NCBI GenBank assembly: GCA_003255065.1
Contig: QAOA01004753.1
Location: 1 to 64,000, forward strand
Source: Cercis canadensis
Taxonomy: Eukaryota > Streptophyta > Magnoliopsida > Fabales > Fabaceae
Reading direction: 5' to 3'
Length of the DNA: 64,000 nt
A model generated the notes under the pieces. It saw only the letters and a program-made list of their open reading frames with translations, did no database searches and was not told the DNA's origin. Made by a program: the position numbers and the translations under genes. Each line of letters opens with the position of its first letter. Position 1 is the first letter of the stretch. This document shows positions 12,901 through 23,900 of the stretch, piece after piece.

Positions 12901-13620
12901 CAAAGGGGCAGAGGGGCGAAAATGGTGAGAACGCAGGACCTCCATTTTTCAATCTTCACCTTCCATCTTTAACCCATTGATCATATGGTGAGCACAAATT
13001 TCCTTCATCCCTCTCATTTTGGGTCTCTGTTTTCTCTCTAGAAGAAATGAGTTTCTCACACTAGGAATTATTTCTCTCTCTAAAAATTGGGGATGCATGT
13101 ACCCCTCTTCTGTGTATTTTTTGTTCCCTTCCTGTAGGTGTTGTTTACTTCTCTAGATTGGGTGCTAACAGGTATGGGAATGGGTTAATTGTTGTGCTCT
13201 ATCTCTCTTTCCCTTCCTCTAGTAACCTCTGTTTTAATTTTTTGGTTTGGTTTGTCTAAGAAAAGAAATGAAAGGGGTGGAGTGTATATACCGTAAACAA
13301 AAATGGAAAGTAATTTGAGGATTTTTGGTTTATGATATCAAAAATCGTGGGTTAAATTTGTGCTTTGTGTAATACTTAACCAACAATAAACTATTTACAC
13401 AACAACAAAAATGTGAGATGGTATTAATACCTGATGTGATAAAATTTTTGGAGTATCCCCTTCGGCGTGGTCCTGAATTTTCTTGCTCTTGGTTGTTTGG
13501 TGTTTCAGAATTTTACTCTCTGTTTGTTGCTTGCCTCTTTCTGTTCACTCTTGTGTTTGTGTTGCTCGTTTTAGAGCTTCAGTTCTTTCTTTGTGTATCC
13601 GCCCTCTATCTGTATTAGAC
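10000..13620. mobile_element. Repeat family A, copy 1: non-coding LARD-like element (borders approximate)
   Basis: This stretch shares an ordered set of motifs with 58085-61680: a caacgtccc-type start, a tcaccaat block, a gggggttgat/gggagtcgat block followed by gtattagcaccct, ggttaccc, a long A-rich middle with 'gcccaa' motifs, a ctctct pyrimidine stretch with tagaaattgggg, and a final ggtattaatacctgatg block. No long coding frame or transposase is present. The layout fits a large non-autonomous retroelement derivative, but I cannot identify terminal repeats. A hAT-like element is nested inside it. Confidence 0.5.
11940..12788. mobile_element. hAT-like non-autonomous DNA transposon, 849 bp
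   Basis: The terminal inverted repeats are CAATGTTTTAAAAA and TTTTTAAAACATTG. They are flanked by an exact 8-bp target-site duplication, GTATATAC, at 11932-11939 and 12789-12796. Eight-base duplications are characteristic of hAT transposons. Next to both ends the sequence is rich in ccggt/accgg motifs. No transposase frame is visible, so it must have been moved in trans. Confidence 0.85.
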
Positions 13621-14600
13621 TCCANAGTAAGTCTTATATTTTTGTGTATATGAGAATAATATTCTACATAAATATTATTTTTTCTTATCTTTAAGTCATA
13701 ATTAGAAACTTTGAGGCACTGCCGTAATTAGTTACATTCCATTTAGGTGTGTAAAGAAGAAAAATATGAATAAGAAACATAAAAAAGAAAAAGGGACGTA
13801 AACCTAACCATTGGAAATTTTGTGAGCCCCACATGTTTTAAATTTCAAGATTCTATTTGAGTCCTTTTATAAACCATAGCGAATGATGACTTTTCTTATA
13901 ACTCCAAAAGATTTTATGGAGGGTGGAATGCAATCTATCATTGACATTAGATTGAAATGACATGACACCTTCATACATACATAAATGAGTAACTTGGCAT
14001 CCAATCAAAAATAAAGATTATATATATTTTTTAGTTTTGCTAATCACATACTTGTTTACTTTACATCTCCATATGTGATAATATTTAAGCTTAACAGAAT
14101 CAACCAAAACTTAATGTGATAGTTTAAATTAATGCACACAATTGTGATATGATGTGTAATTATTGAGTGTGCAATTAAATATACTTTACTTTTTTCTTCC
14201 CTTTTCATGGAAAGAGTAATTTCTTCTGGTTGACGCTTTGGCTCATAGAAGGTGAGTGGAAATGACAACACTGAGTAAGATTTTCCAAAGAACCTACTTG
14301 TCCTTTGTCTGGCTTAGATTTCATAATAATCACCATGTGTTGACTTTTCAGTTTACAGTCACTAGAAGAAAAATTACTAATGCGGAGTAAATGAAAGAGG
14401 ACAAGTGCACCCACTAAACATGTCCTACACCTCGTAATCAAAAGCTAACATCTTTATAAGATTCAATGTATATCATTTGAGGTCTCTGTGTAACTATTTG
14501 AAGCTTTTATTTAATTCCCACAATTCCAAAATCTCTTCTGCCCCTGAACCTTGATTCATTTTCAACTAATCTGAAGCTCTTTCCCATTCCGTTAATCAGC

Positions 14601-15894
14601 ATGAAGCTGACTTTCCCAGAGTTTTTCTTGCTTTCAATCCTACTCTTTTGTTTTGCTTCTTTTACTTTTGGTTCTGATGCCACTTTGGTCCAAGATGAAG
14701 GTATAAATATATATCCTACTCAATTTTGTAATTTGTTTTTGAATGCAGTGAATGTTCTATAAGTAATATCTGATAAACTAGAGAACTTGAATTGGAGGGT
14801 TAACCAACTCTCTTGCATTGCGGCTGAAGGATTTAACAATTAGATTATTTTAAGTAATCGTATTATAAAGAATGTCACATGCGATTGTTTTTTTGAAAAT
14901 GCCACAAATACCATTTGTCATGTTACAAACATGTAGGTTTTTTCTTCTTATTTGTATACATATTTGTTTAGTTGTACAATTTTGATCAAGGGAGATTTTG
15001 GTACCCATTTCCAAAAGAAAAAATTTGAAAGAATTCCAAATAAGTGTATATTTTAATATGTAAAATAAATAAAAAATGATTACTTTTGTTAAGAATATTT
15101 TTGTATAAACATTTTTTTGAAAAACCACTATTCTATTTTGAAATCATACGTGAAAATTATCGTTAGCTTTTCAAATATTCGTATAATGTTTCTTTAAAAA
15201 TACTTATGATATTTCACATTAGAAAGGAAAAAAGAAGAAGAAAAAACCTAAGATATATTATAACCAACTAAGGTGATATTAAATATCACCAAATACAAAT
15301 ATATAGATTTTGTCATAAACAAGTGTCATTTGTACTTACTTTTTATTTTACCTATCTTATGCTAACTGAATTTATTTTAAGGTAATTAATTAACTCTGTA
15401 AATCATTTTAATGGTTTTTTTACTGCTGGAAAGTTATTTTAATGGTCACTAATTCAATATTTTGGGTATGATAATTGCCAGCTGAAGGGTCTCAATCTCT
15501 CTGGAGTCTTTCCCAGTGTATTTGGAAATCTCAGTCAACTGAAAAAACTGTAAGTAATGCATGCAATTCCTTTTTCTTTGTTTTCGTTTCGTGTTTTTTA
15601 TAAATTGCACTGATTTTGTTGTTACTGTGAAACTTGTATGTTGAGCAGTGACCTCAGTCGCAACTATATCAATGGCTCACTTCCAACGAGTATTGCACGC
15701 ATCCCTCTTGTCATATTCTGTGTTATGAGCAGAGCCAAAATCTTTTCCTTTTTTGCTTAAGTGGCCTCCATTAAAGTGCAATTGTTGCAATGGTTCAAGT
15801 CCCTTTTGGGAAATCGACTTAATGGTCCAATTCCCCCAGAAATTGGTGACATTGCTACTCTGGAGCAGCTGTAAGTGTTGGAGTAAAATTAATG
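14601..15894 (+). pseudogene. 5' fragment of an LRR-malectin RLK (pseudogene)
   Basis: Exon 1 (14601-14700) encodes a signal peptide (MKLTFPEFFLLSILLFCF...) and ends in VQDEG phase like the RLK3 first exon. Exon 2 remains are at about 14775-14935, with LNWRVNQLSC, then an in-frame TAG, then NVTCDCFFENAT and CHVTN. LRR exons follow at 15482-15549, 15649-15719 and about 15799-15872. In the last one the acceptor AG seen in RLK3 has become AA, leaving an AG one base later. Nothing of the malectin or kinase part follows: at about 15895 the intron jumps into sequence that matches the promoter flank of the lone exon at 21839. The stop codon and the truncation make this a dead fragment. Confidence 0.85.
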
Positions 15895-16060
15895 CAAATA
15901 ATATTAATATAGCTCTGATTCCAACTTCCAACTTATAAATTGGCTAACCAATCTGATGCTTTGACAGTTGACTGGAGTCCTCTGTTTGAAGAAAAGTCAA
16001 AGGGAGCCCCTTTGTCCGTGAAAGGGACAAGAGAATAGTAGTATAGTAGAATAGTAGAAA
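15895..16060 (+). repeat. Copy of an RLK promoter flank fused to the pseudogene
   Basis: This segment matches 21436-21612, upstream of the lone RLK exon 1, including ctttgacagttgactgg and gggacaagagaatagta. It shows that the pseudogene end was made by recombination between two RLK units. Confidence 0.7.
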
Positions 16061-17600
16061 ATTCGAGGGAAAGTCATGTTATGGGGTGGAAAATGGAGAA
16101 GGCATATGAGATATTACTTGAAATAGAAGCAGTGGTTAGAGTTGGAAAACGATGCAGAGAAGACCTTGGTGGTGTTGGTGATGAGAAATAAAGAAGGATT
16201 GAGAGGAGGTTGATGATGGCATTAAAGATCTACGCGCAGAGATCCAAGAAGTCAACCGTTGAAGAATTCATTATTATTGCCAACTTGTATTTTAATTTTG
16301 AAGCACTAGTTTCATAGTTTAATTAATAATATGAGCAAATGGAACAAAAGGGATACTCATCGAAAAGTGACTAGTTTTCTAGTTTGATTATGATGATCTC
16401 ATAAATCTATTAACATACTTAAAAGAAAATCATTTTTCTTTTTGATTTTCTTTTCGAGTAAGATTATCTAAGTTATTATACTCGTTATTTTTTTTATTGT
16501 TTAATTAATTGTTCGTACATAACACATAATTTGTACTGAAAGTAGCAGAAAACACTCTTAGAGAAGAGTGAATAAGAGTTTTTCAAAAATATTAATCTAG
16601 ATGAGCTACTACCAAAAATTAATTCAAGAATTAAACAATGCAAGCACTAGATCTTCAATTTAAGAACTAGATAAACATATACAAAAGTTCAGATCTATTT
16701 CATACAGCATTTCACTTGCACATCATATCAGAAACTTAGACAAAATCAGTTCAACAAATTCAATGATATACTGAAAACTTAAGTAGATAGGAATTAAAGA
16801 GTAAAGAGATGAAGAGAGATTTGACACAGAGATTTATAGTGGTTCGGCCAAAATGCCTACATCCACTTTCTCAATTTCTTGAGGTTCCACTATGGTTCAA
16901 GTTTAGTTGTCCAAGTTTTTCCAAGCTTACATCCATGGTTTCTCACACAAAAGTTCACCATAAACTTTCTCCTTCTAACATTACAGCTAAAAGTCTCTCT
17001 CAAATTTCCTACTGAAATATTGAGTTCTTAGCACTCAAAAAGGAATTGAGCTTCACTGTAGCACTCTGTCTCTCTCTCTAGAGCAGAAATTACACATAAA
17101 TGAGCATGAGAAAGAAGAAGTTTATCGATACAAAATCATAAAGGTGAAGGTCTACTATTGCATTCTCAAACTTCCTTTGTTCTTCCTTCTTTCTGCTTCT
17201 CTTTACTAATTTCCCTTAAAAGGTAGATCTCTATCAATTCTTCATAGAGAAACGGTTATATCACTCTGAAGTGACCTCATGACAGAAACTTTGAGATCTG
17301 AAGCCTTTACTCGCATAGCAATAATCAAAAGAGAAGAACTGATTTAAGAACTAGTTCTTACAAACCAGCAGAACTAGTTCTGAACTTTCTTTACTAATTT
17401 GTACTAAAGAAAAACACTTAAACACAATACAGATTAGAAGTTATAGAATCATTTGTTATCATCAAAAGTAAGACATAGAAATGTGGAACTTACATGTAGA
17501 CCTCAAGTACGGAAGAAAAATCAATCATAGAAATAAAGACTAAGGTTTGAAAAAACACTCGTAAGTAATCAAAAGTCAAAAAGCATCAAGGACAATTGGA
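16060..17600. other. Decayed dispersed repeat, possible retroelement remnant
   Basis: No convincing gene is seen. Around 16820-16870 is the phrase agtggttcggccaaaatgcc followed by tacatccac, a module I associate with dispersed plant LTR-type repeats. This is recollection, not a search result. The rest has no coding signal. Confidence 0.35.
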
Positions 17601-17689
17601 CGTAAAAATATGAGTCAAATTTGGATCGTTTTGGCTGTACTAATAACTTTGCTAGCTTTCAATCATTTTACAAGTCCGTCAATGTCGTA

Positions 17690-17858
17690 TATGTGGAAGA
17701 TAATAGTGTCTAGTTCTGCCACAATTTATAGTAGAATATTATGTGCTGATGCTCTTGCTCGAAGAGGCCCTGATGGAGATTTTAACGTCACCCAAGTGTT
17801 TGAACCTCCCAGTTGTATAACAAAGTTGGTGTGGGAAGATAATGAGCAGAGTAGTTAG
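17690..17858 (+). pseudogene. Non-LTR (LINE) retrotransposon RNase H-like C-terminal remnant
   Basis: The end of an open frame reads CADALARRG, then DFNVTQVFEPPSCITKLVWED before the stop. This resembles the C-terminus of the plant RVT_3 (RNase H-like) domain of LINE elements, where a 'N.CADALA' motif is followed by F..PP..... and D. The catalytic reverse transcriptase is absent. It is probably a short relic; the resemblance is by motif only. Confidence 0.55.
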
Positions 17859-17891
17859 AGTTTAGGTTCTGTTTCTTTCTTTGGGTGTTTG

Positions 17892-17934
17892 NNNNNNNNN
17901 NNNNNNNNNNNNNNNNNNNNNNNNNNNNNNNNNN
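17892..17934. other. Assembly gap (43 N)
   Basis: A run of N is followed by poly-T and (TA)n. The homopolymer at its edge probably caused the gap. Confidence 0.98.
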
Positions 17935-18639
17935 TTTTTTTTTTTTTTTTTTTTTATATATATATAAGAACAAAATGCGTTGAAAAAAGAAAAAAACACT
18001 CTATAATTGCAGTCTCTTGCACGTAAACTTTTGCCATAAAAATCACACATGCATCTTTCTATGGTTTGTTCCCAGCCACTTGGATTCTTAGTTCTTACTT
18101 GGATTCTTAGTCAACTATTTTTAATTTGAAAATAAAAATCCACTTTGAAAAGAAAGCATATAATATATTTCACCAAAAAATAAAGGAAGCATATAATATT
18201 TTTTTATCATCTTGTGACGATTATGAAACTACACTAATGTGGATGGAATGGGTAACCTGCTTAGTACGTAGAGTGAATTATTTATGATTTTGTAATGAAA
18301 GAAATAATAAACTTCATGGTTACTAAAGTCTAAAACAAAGCAAATTGAACCTTAAGCATATATTTTTTATTGTGGTCAAAAGTTTGAGGTTCAGTGAGAG
18401 GCTCAGAACATTATTAAGATAGAGAAAGTCATAATTGTTCTAATCTTTGAACTATATTAATCTCATACCCAATTAAAAAATTAAAATAGAAATATTCATG
18501 ATATTAACCAAAAAACAAAGCAATAGCCCTAGGCATATTAGGCATATAATTACATGATGGTTTTTCTTTTTTAAGTTGTAAACTTCACCATAAAAGCTGA
18601 TTTTATTACTGTCCAACAAAATAGTCCCAAAGGGACACC

Positions 18640-18780
18640 CCACTAATTAAGTATTTAGCTTTTCACTTGTAAGCACTTATGTGTTCAAATTTTATTGAAT
18701 CAAATAGGGTGTAATAATTGGAGGAGATAAACTCTCTTTGTTAATTATGTAACCTCTATTAGAAAAAAAAAAAAAAAAAC
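18640..18780 (+). repeat. Degenerate SINE-like repeat with poly(A) tail
   Basis: The segment has a weak B-box-like gtgttcaaatttt, then tatgtaacctctattag and a long A tract (18761-18779). The same 'gtaacctct' ending is found in the better preserved SINE-like copies at 26010-26140 and 27940-28070. Confidence 0.35.
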
Positions 18781-18968
18781 AATATTAGAAATGAGGAGAA
18801 AGATATGTACCTAACTTGCCCACTATGTTATATGTATATGTTTCTATCCTATACTTTACAATTTTGTTATTTTCGCTTTATATACTTTCTTTAATTTACT
18901 TCCATTATATAAATCGATTCCTCTCACTTTCAGAATTTGTTAGAAAGAGAATGGTCCAGTGTTCTTAT

Positions 18969-20060
18969 CTCATGGAGAAAAAAGAAAAAGAAAAGTAAAG
19001 ATATTACTAGTCAAAACAAATGGTCTTCCAACACCAATAAATAAATTATAACTTTTTACAAATTAAGAATTCAACCAAGTTATGGTTTAGGTAGCCGCCT
19101 GGGTCACGTATCCACCATCACAAGTATACAAAGTTAAGGGAAACAACACAGAAAAGGGAAAGAAGGGAAGGGAAGGGGAAGGGGGAGTGTCAAATGTCAA
19201 TTCATTTTTTGTGTCCGCTAAGCCTTGTCGGCAACTTGCATGTATACTACTAGTAAACTTATCAATTCATTCTTTTAACAGAGTTATTATTTCAATCATT
19301 CATGCACATATTTATGCTAACGAAGGTTTGGTGTCAATTAAATCAATCCCAATCATAAAAAGCTTTCCAATCTCCTAAAGAGATTATGAAGGGGTATTAG
19401 TGTTCAATAATAAAGTAGAATAGTACCTTAGACAATGTCGGCTTTATTATGATCCCATTGACCTTTGAGTTTGCTTTTGTATTGTTGTTATTTTTTTTTT
19501 AACGATAAGAATATTATGTAGTCAATTTTTATATATTAAGACTAAATTTTTTTTAAACAGTCTTAATTTTCTTCTTTGNCTCATGGAGAAAAAGAAAAAG
19601 AAAAGTAAAGAAATTACTAGTCAAAACAAATGGTCTTCCAACAGCAATAAATATATTAAGACTTTTTACAAATTAAGAATTCAATCAAGTTATAGTTCAC
19701 CTTTTTCAAAAGCAATAAACTTCAACAATTAATCAAAATCCTAGTTAGCTGGGTCACGTATCCACTATAACAAGTATACAAAGTTAAGGGAAACAACGCA
19801 GAAAAGGGAAGCGAAGGGCGAATGTCAAATTTCAATTCATTTTTGGTGTCCGCTAAGTCTTGTCAGCAACCTTAATGTATTTTTTTTTTTTAAGGTNTTT
19901 AAGGTATCTCCAGACTTTGTTTAGAACTAATCTTCTGAAATACTATCAGGCGCTAAAGCGAGAACCTCTCCCAAAAAAGTTTGCTTTATCCACAAGGACT
20001 CGAACTCGAGACCACTAGTAAACTTATCATTCATTCTTTTAACAAAGATATTAATTCAAT
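18969..20060 (+). repeat. Tandem duplication of an RLK upstream flank, with a SINE-like insertion in the second copy
   Basis: 18969-19290 recurs from 19580 on, after a single N at 19579 (ctcatggag...actagtcaaaacaaatggtc in both). The second copy differs by several small indels and by an insertion at about 19885-20013. The insertion carries ggactcgaactcgagacc, the reverse complement of a Pol III B-box, as in tRNA-derived SINEs. The first copy shows the empty site before ctagtaaacttatc. Confidence 0.7.
19300..19578 (+). repeat. Flank shared with 44420-44710 upstream of RLK3
   Basis: The block beginning ttcaatcattcatgcacat and running through gatcccattgacctttgag is repeated with few changes at 44420-44710. 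It marks a duplicated upstream region of the RLK units and supports reading the exon at 21839 as an RLK first exon. Confidence 0.8.
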
Positions 20061-20729
20061 CATTTTTTTTTTCGTTGGGTGAATTAAGATAGAGTCCACC
20101 AAAAAATAGAAGGGGAATGTACAACAAAAATATAACCCTTGACATCAATTATATGATTCTTATGACTAAAAAAATATATTGTTAGACCCAAATATCATTG
20201 ACATCTTGTCCCAACTTTGTTTCATTAGAAAATGTCCTTACACACTATTAGTGTGTGTTTAATAACATGTGGTTAATGTGAAATGTAAATTTTTTTTTTT
20301 AGTAAAAACTTGTAAAATTTAATAAAACCTTCAAATTTTTGTTGACCAACGTTGACCAAATTTGATTAATGTTGTCAAGTTTATAATTATAAAATAATGT
20401 GAAGTATTCTAATGTAAAAACAATAAAAAAAATTAATTGTAAAATTTTTATACATTATAATCAAATAAAAAAATATCACATCAATTTTTTATAATTTTTT
20501 TTAACATGTGATAATATATGGTTATTGACTGCATTAAATTAGATCAAAGGCTTTGGTTCAACTGTGATTAAATCATGGCCAGTGGTATTTAGGGGTTCAA
20601 TATCTTGGTGGACTTTTTTTTTTTTCTTAAATCCTAAATCTTAAATCTTACAAGAGAAAAAAAATGATTGCATTAAATTAGTGGATCAGAATTAAATTCA
20701 ACATAAATTAATAACTCTTATTTTACTTA

Positions 20730-21277
20730 GGCTTAATTGCAATTTTAGTCTCCCTATTTTAATCACTTAAACGTTTTGGTCCTCTTTCTTTAAAAATGAA
20801 CTATTGAATCCTTCTATATTCATAAAATGTATAAGTTTAGTTCATTTATCTTTAAGTCAAAATTGTTAGGTTTATTTCAAGGTGTAAAATTTTTTGATTC
20901 ATAATCCAACCGTTCAGATTGAAGGACTACATCTTGTGAACCTCCTCACTAAATTTGAGCTCGATCTAACGGTGAAACTTAGCACAAAATACAAAAACCA
21001 TAAATTTTCATCTAACCAAAAATTTAGACTTATTCACAGTTAGATCGAGCTGAAATTTAATGGGAAGATTCACAAGACATAGCTCTTCAATCTGAACGGT
21101 GGAATTATGAATCAGAGAACTTTACACCTTGAAATAAACCTAAGAATTTTGACTTAAAGATATATGGACTAAACTTGTACATTTTATGAATATAGAGGGA
21201 CTCAATAGTTCATTTTTAAAGAAAGGGGACCAAAACGTTCAAGTGATTAAAATAGGGGACCAAAATTGCAATTAAGC
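20730..21277. mobile_element. Palindromic MITE, Mutator-like, 548 bp
   Basis: The whole element folds on itself: the left arm starts ggcttaattgcaattttagtc and the right arm ends ccaaaattgcaattaagc, with arms of about 250 bp each. It is flanked by the direct repeat ATTTTACTTA at 20720-20729 and 21278-21287. A 9-10 bp duplication and long inverted repeats fit a Mutator-type MITE. There is no coding capacity. Confidence 0.85.
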
Positions 21278-21601
21278 ATTTTACTTATTAAAAATAAAAT
21301 TATGTAACTCCTTAAAAAAGTGTTCTGGTTCAACCATAGAAAAAAAATTAAGAGAGTTTAATTAAAATTGAGATTAAAGAAATTTGAAAGCTAATTAAAT
21401 TTAAACTTAAATGTACCACATGAACACAGTAAAAAATAGTATGCAAATAATATTAATATAGCTCTTGTTCCAACTTCTAACTTCCAAGTTCCCGCCATGT
21501 TTATGGATCTTTCTCATAAATTGGCTGACCAATGTGATGCTTTGACAGTTGACTGGATAAGTCAAAGGGACCTCCCTTTGTCCGTGAAGGGACAAGAGAA
21601 T

Positions 21602-21613
21602 AGTAGAATAATA

Positions 21614-21642
<29 letters not shown>
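21602..21642 (+). repeat. (AAT)n microsatellite
   Basis: About ten ataat/aat units occur in the presumed promoter of the lone RLK exon 1. Confidence 0.9.
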
Positions 21643-21645
<3 letters not shown>

Positions 21646-21838
21646 GTTAATCTCATCATCAATCCACAGTCACACTCACACCAGCTGTTTCATCACCTCG
21701 TCATCGTCTTACTCTATTTTTTTTTTCCTTTAACAAATTCTTCTTCTAAGTACCAAGGCATTAGTTTTGCTGTTTCCATTCACCATAATAGTCTCTCTCA
21801 AAAGCAACGAGGGTGGCTCTGCTCTGTCACACAGTAAA

Positions 21839-21955
21839 ATGGAGTTTTTTTTATTTCAACCTCCAAACTTGTCTCTCTTTTATTCTTCACATTTCTCGCT
21901 TTCAAATACTTCGCCAACTTCGGAATCAAAGCTCAGCTTATACCACAAGATGAAG
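21839..21955 (+). pseudogene. Lone RLK signal-peptide exon; possible exon 1 of RLK2
   Basis: The DNA aligns along its length with exon 1 of RLK3 (45639-45753), from ATGGAGTTT to taccacaagatgaag and the donor gtactctt. One frame gives a good signal peptide core (LVSLLFFTFLAF) and ends AQLIPQDE, as in RLK3. The ATG, however, is out of that frame because of a run of eight T after ATGGAG: six or nine T would restore it. The exon is 117 nt against 115 in RLK3. No second exon follows until RLK2 at 34657, 12.7 kb downstream. It is either the true exon 1 of RLK2 with a homopolymer error, or a dead relic. Confidence 0.75.
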
Positions 21956-22312
21956 GTACTCTTCCAAATACTCTCTCTTTAACTTTACCCATTTGGGCAA
22001 ACTCTCATTTCTCCCTCTTTCTGAAACTGCATTGATTTTTCAAAATTGGTTCTTGTTCTTAGAAACCAACAAGCATTGGAAAATAAACATAAAAAATAGA
22101 GCAATCCATGGATTTCCAGCAAGCATGCAAGTTTTGGGATCATCTGGGTCTTGATGAATGTTTTTATTTCAGTTACCAGATCTACCAGAAATTGACCAAT
22201 CTTCCTTCTTTTTACTCTTCACTGCATTCCTTCATAACCTTTTAGTTTCTTCTTGAAGCTTCTTCATCTCACTTGTGAAGAAGACATTATTTGTTCACTT
22301 GTCTACTTGCAA

Positions 22313-22691
22313 TGTTGAAATAGTTTGTAAATGTGTTTATAAAACCAAGTCATTGGTTAAATTAGAGTATGTAAAAGACTTTATAAAGGCTAATTAAAGT
22401 TATAAAGTAACTTTAAATAAATGGACATAAGTCTATTTGACAAGCTCAAAATAGCTTAACAAGTCAAAGTTTATTAATGGTCTTTAATTTGCACTTAAAG
22501 TGCCTTTTCAACTCTATAAAAAGAGAACTCTCTAATGCATTAGAATTCACTTCTCCATTGAGAGTTTTTGAGGGTTTTGTTATATCTTGAGGTAACTTGC
22601 TTTTATAAAGAAACAATATTACACTCAAAACAGTGTAATTGTTCACACCTCAAAGTCAACATAATTAGTTTCCATTATCGTTTTTCTAACA
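22313..22691 (+). repeat. Possible solo LTR
   Basis: The segment begins TGTTGAAATAG, has a TATA-like ctctataaaaagaga at 22513-22527, and ends ttttctaaca. This resembles a copia LTR, but no matching target-site duplication or primer-binding site is visible, so the call is weak. Confidence 0.35.
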
Positions 22692-22699
22692 ATGACAGA

Positions 22700-23365
22700 T
22701 TCCATTGTGATATGGTTTCAACTTATGAGTACAGGTGGCCCACAACTTGCATTATAAATGCAATGTATCTTACAAAAAAAAGGTTCTGGTGCTGTGATCA
22801 AGAGTAGCATATAGAAATTAAAGCCATGTCCCATTAAAAGTTAGTGAAACTATTTGATGTTCTTGATACTTCGTACCACATAGGTGGTCACGAGGAAATT
22901 TAAGATTCCCAAACTGAGCTTCTTGTTTGCAAATGATGTTGCTATAGATAAACAATAATATCGATAAACAAACTGTCTATTTTTTCTGAGGTCATTTGAT
23001 ATCTCAAATGAAAGAGGGTATAAGAAATCAAAAGAAATTATGATTGCCACTTGTGAAATCAAGACGGCCTTGTTTTGTTTTAATTAGTTATGAAAGGTTT
23101 CTTTCAAAAAGAAAAGAGATGAGAAAGGCCGGGGTGGTGGTGTTGGTTCTTGGGTATATCAGTCTCTTTTTATATATGTAATGAATAGATCTTTAAATAA
23201 AAAAAAAAAAAAAAAACTCCAATTGCATTTATATACAAGTCTCCCATAATTAAATTAAGTCAGGAAAATTATATCTGGCCAGGCCGGCCTTGTTTTGTTT
23301 TAATTAGTTAAGAAATGTTTCTTTAAATAAATCACACTGAGAACAAGGCAAACAAGAATACTTGT
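22700..23365. other. Intergenic, NLR upstream flank
   Basis: No gene is seen. The phrase ccttgttttgttttaattag occurs at 23069 and again at 23287. The part from about 23170 (tatatgtaatgaatagatc, poly-A, then tttatatacaagtct) recurs at 29935-30080 upstream of the intact NLR, so it is a conserved NLR promoter flank. Confidence 0.6.
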
Positions 23366-23369
23366 CCGT

Positions 23370-23900
23370 CTATATATATAAACCATCATGGCAGCTAATC
23401 AATACCATAATTAAACCATTCCATCAACCTACCACTACACACATTTGCATTTGCATTTGCATATTTGTTTTTTCTCTCCCAAGCTAGCCCATCTGATAGA
23501 GCCATGGGGGAAATAGCTATTGGCGTGGCAACCGCAATTTTGGAGAAGCTTGCAACCCAAGCTTACCAAGAGGTTGCCTTGGTTTGGGGTCTGAAAGATG
23601 AAGTGGAGAGGCTTCAAAACTCAATGGAGTTCATCAANCTATATATATAAACCATCATGGCAGCTAATCAATACCATAATTAAACCATTCCATCATCCTA
23701 CCACTACACACATTTGCATTTGCATATTTGTTTTTTCTCTCCCAAGCTAGCCCATCTGATAGAGCCATGGGGGAAATAGCTATTGGCGTGGCAACCGCAA
23801 TTTTGGAGAAGCTTGCAACCCAAGCTTACCAAGAGGTTGCCTTGGTTTGGGGTCTGAAAGATGAAGTGGAGAGGCTTCAAAACTCAATGGAGTTCATCAA
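23370..23900 (+). repeat. Redundant NLR start separated by a single N
   Basis: 23370-23637 (TATA region, leader and the first ~45 codons from ATG 23504) is repeated almost exactly at 23639-23900, the two copies joined by one N. The first copy is cut off at ...EFI. This looks like unmerged overlapping contig ends rather than a biological tandem repeat. Confidence 0.85.

Noticed and set aside
12786..12980. Lysine/glutamate-rich 64-residue frame
   Set aside because: It lies in A/G-rich sequence of repeat family A and starts at the hAT element end; low complexity, not a gene.
15677..15931. Minus-strand frame of 84 residues
   Set aside because: It is antisense to LRR exon remains of the pseudogene, and a similar antisense frame appears at every copy of these exons.
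23504..23637. A separate third NLR gene start
   Set aside because: It repeats 23767-23900 and ends at a single N, so it is most likely a contig overlap.
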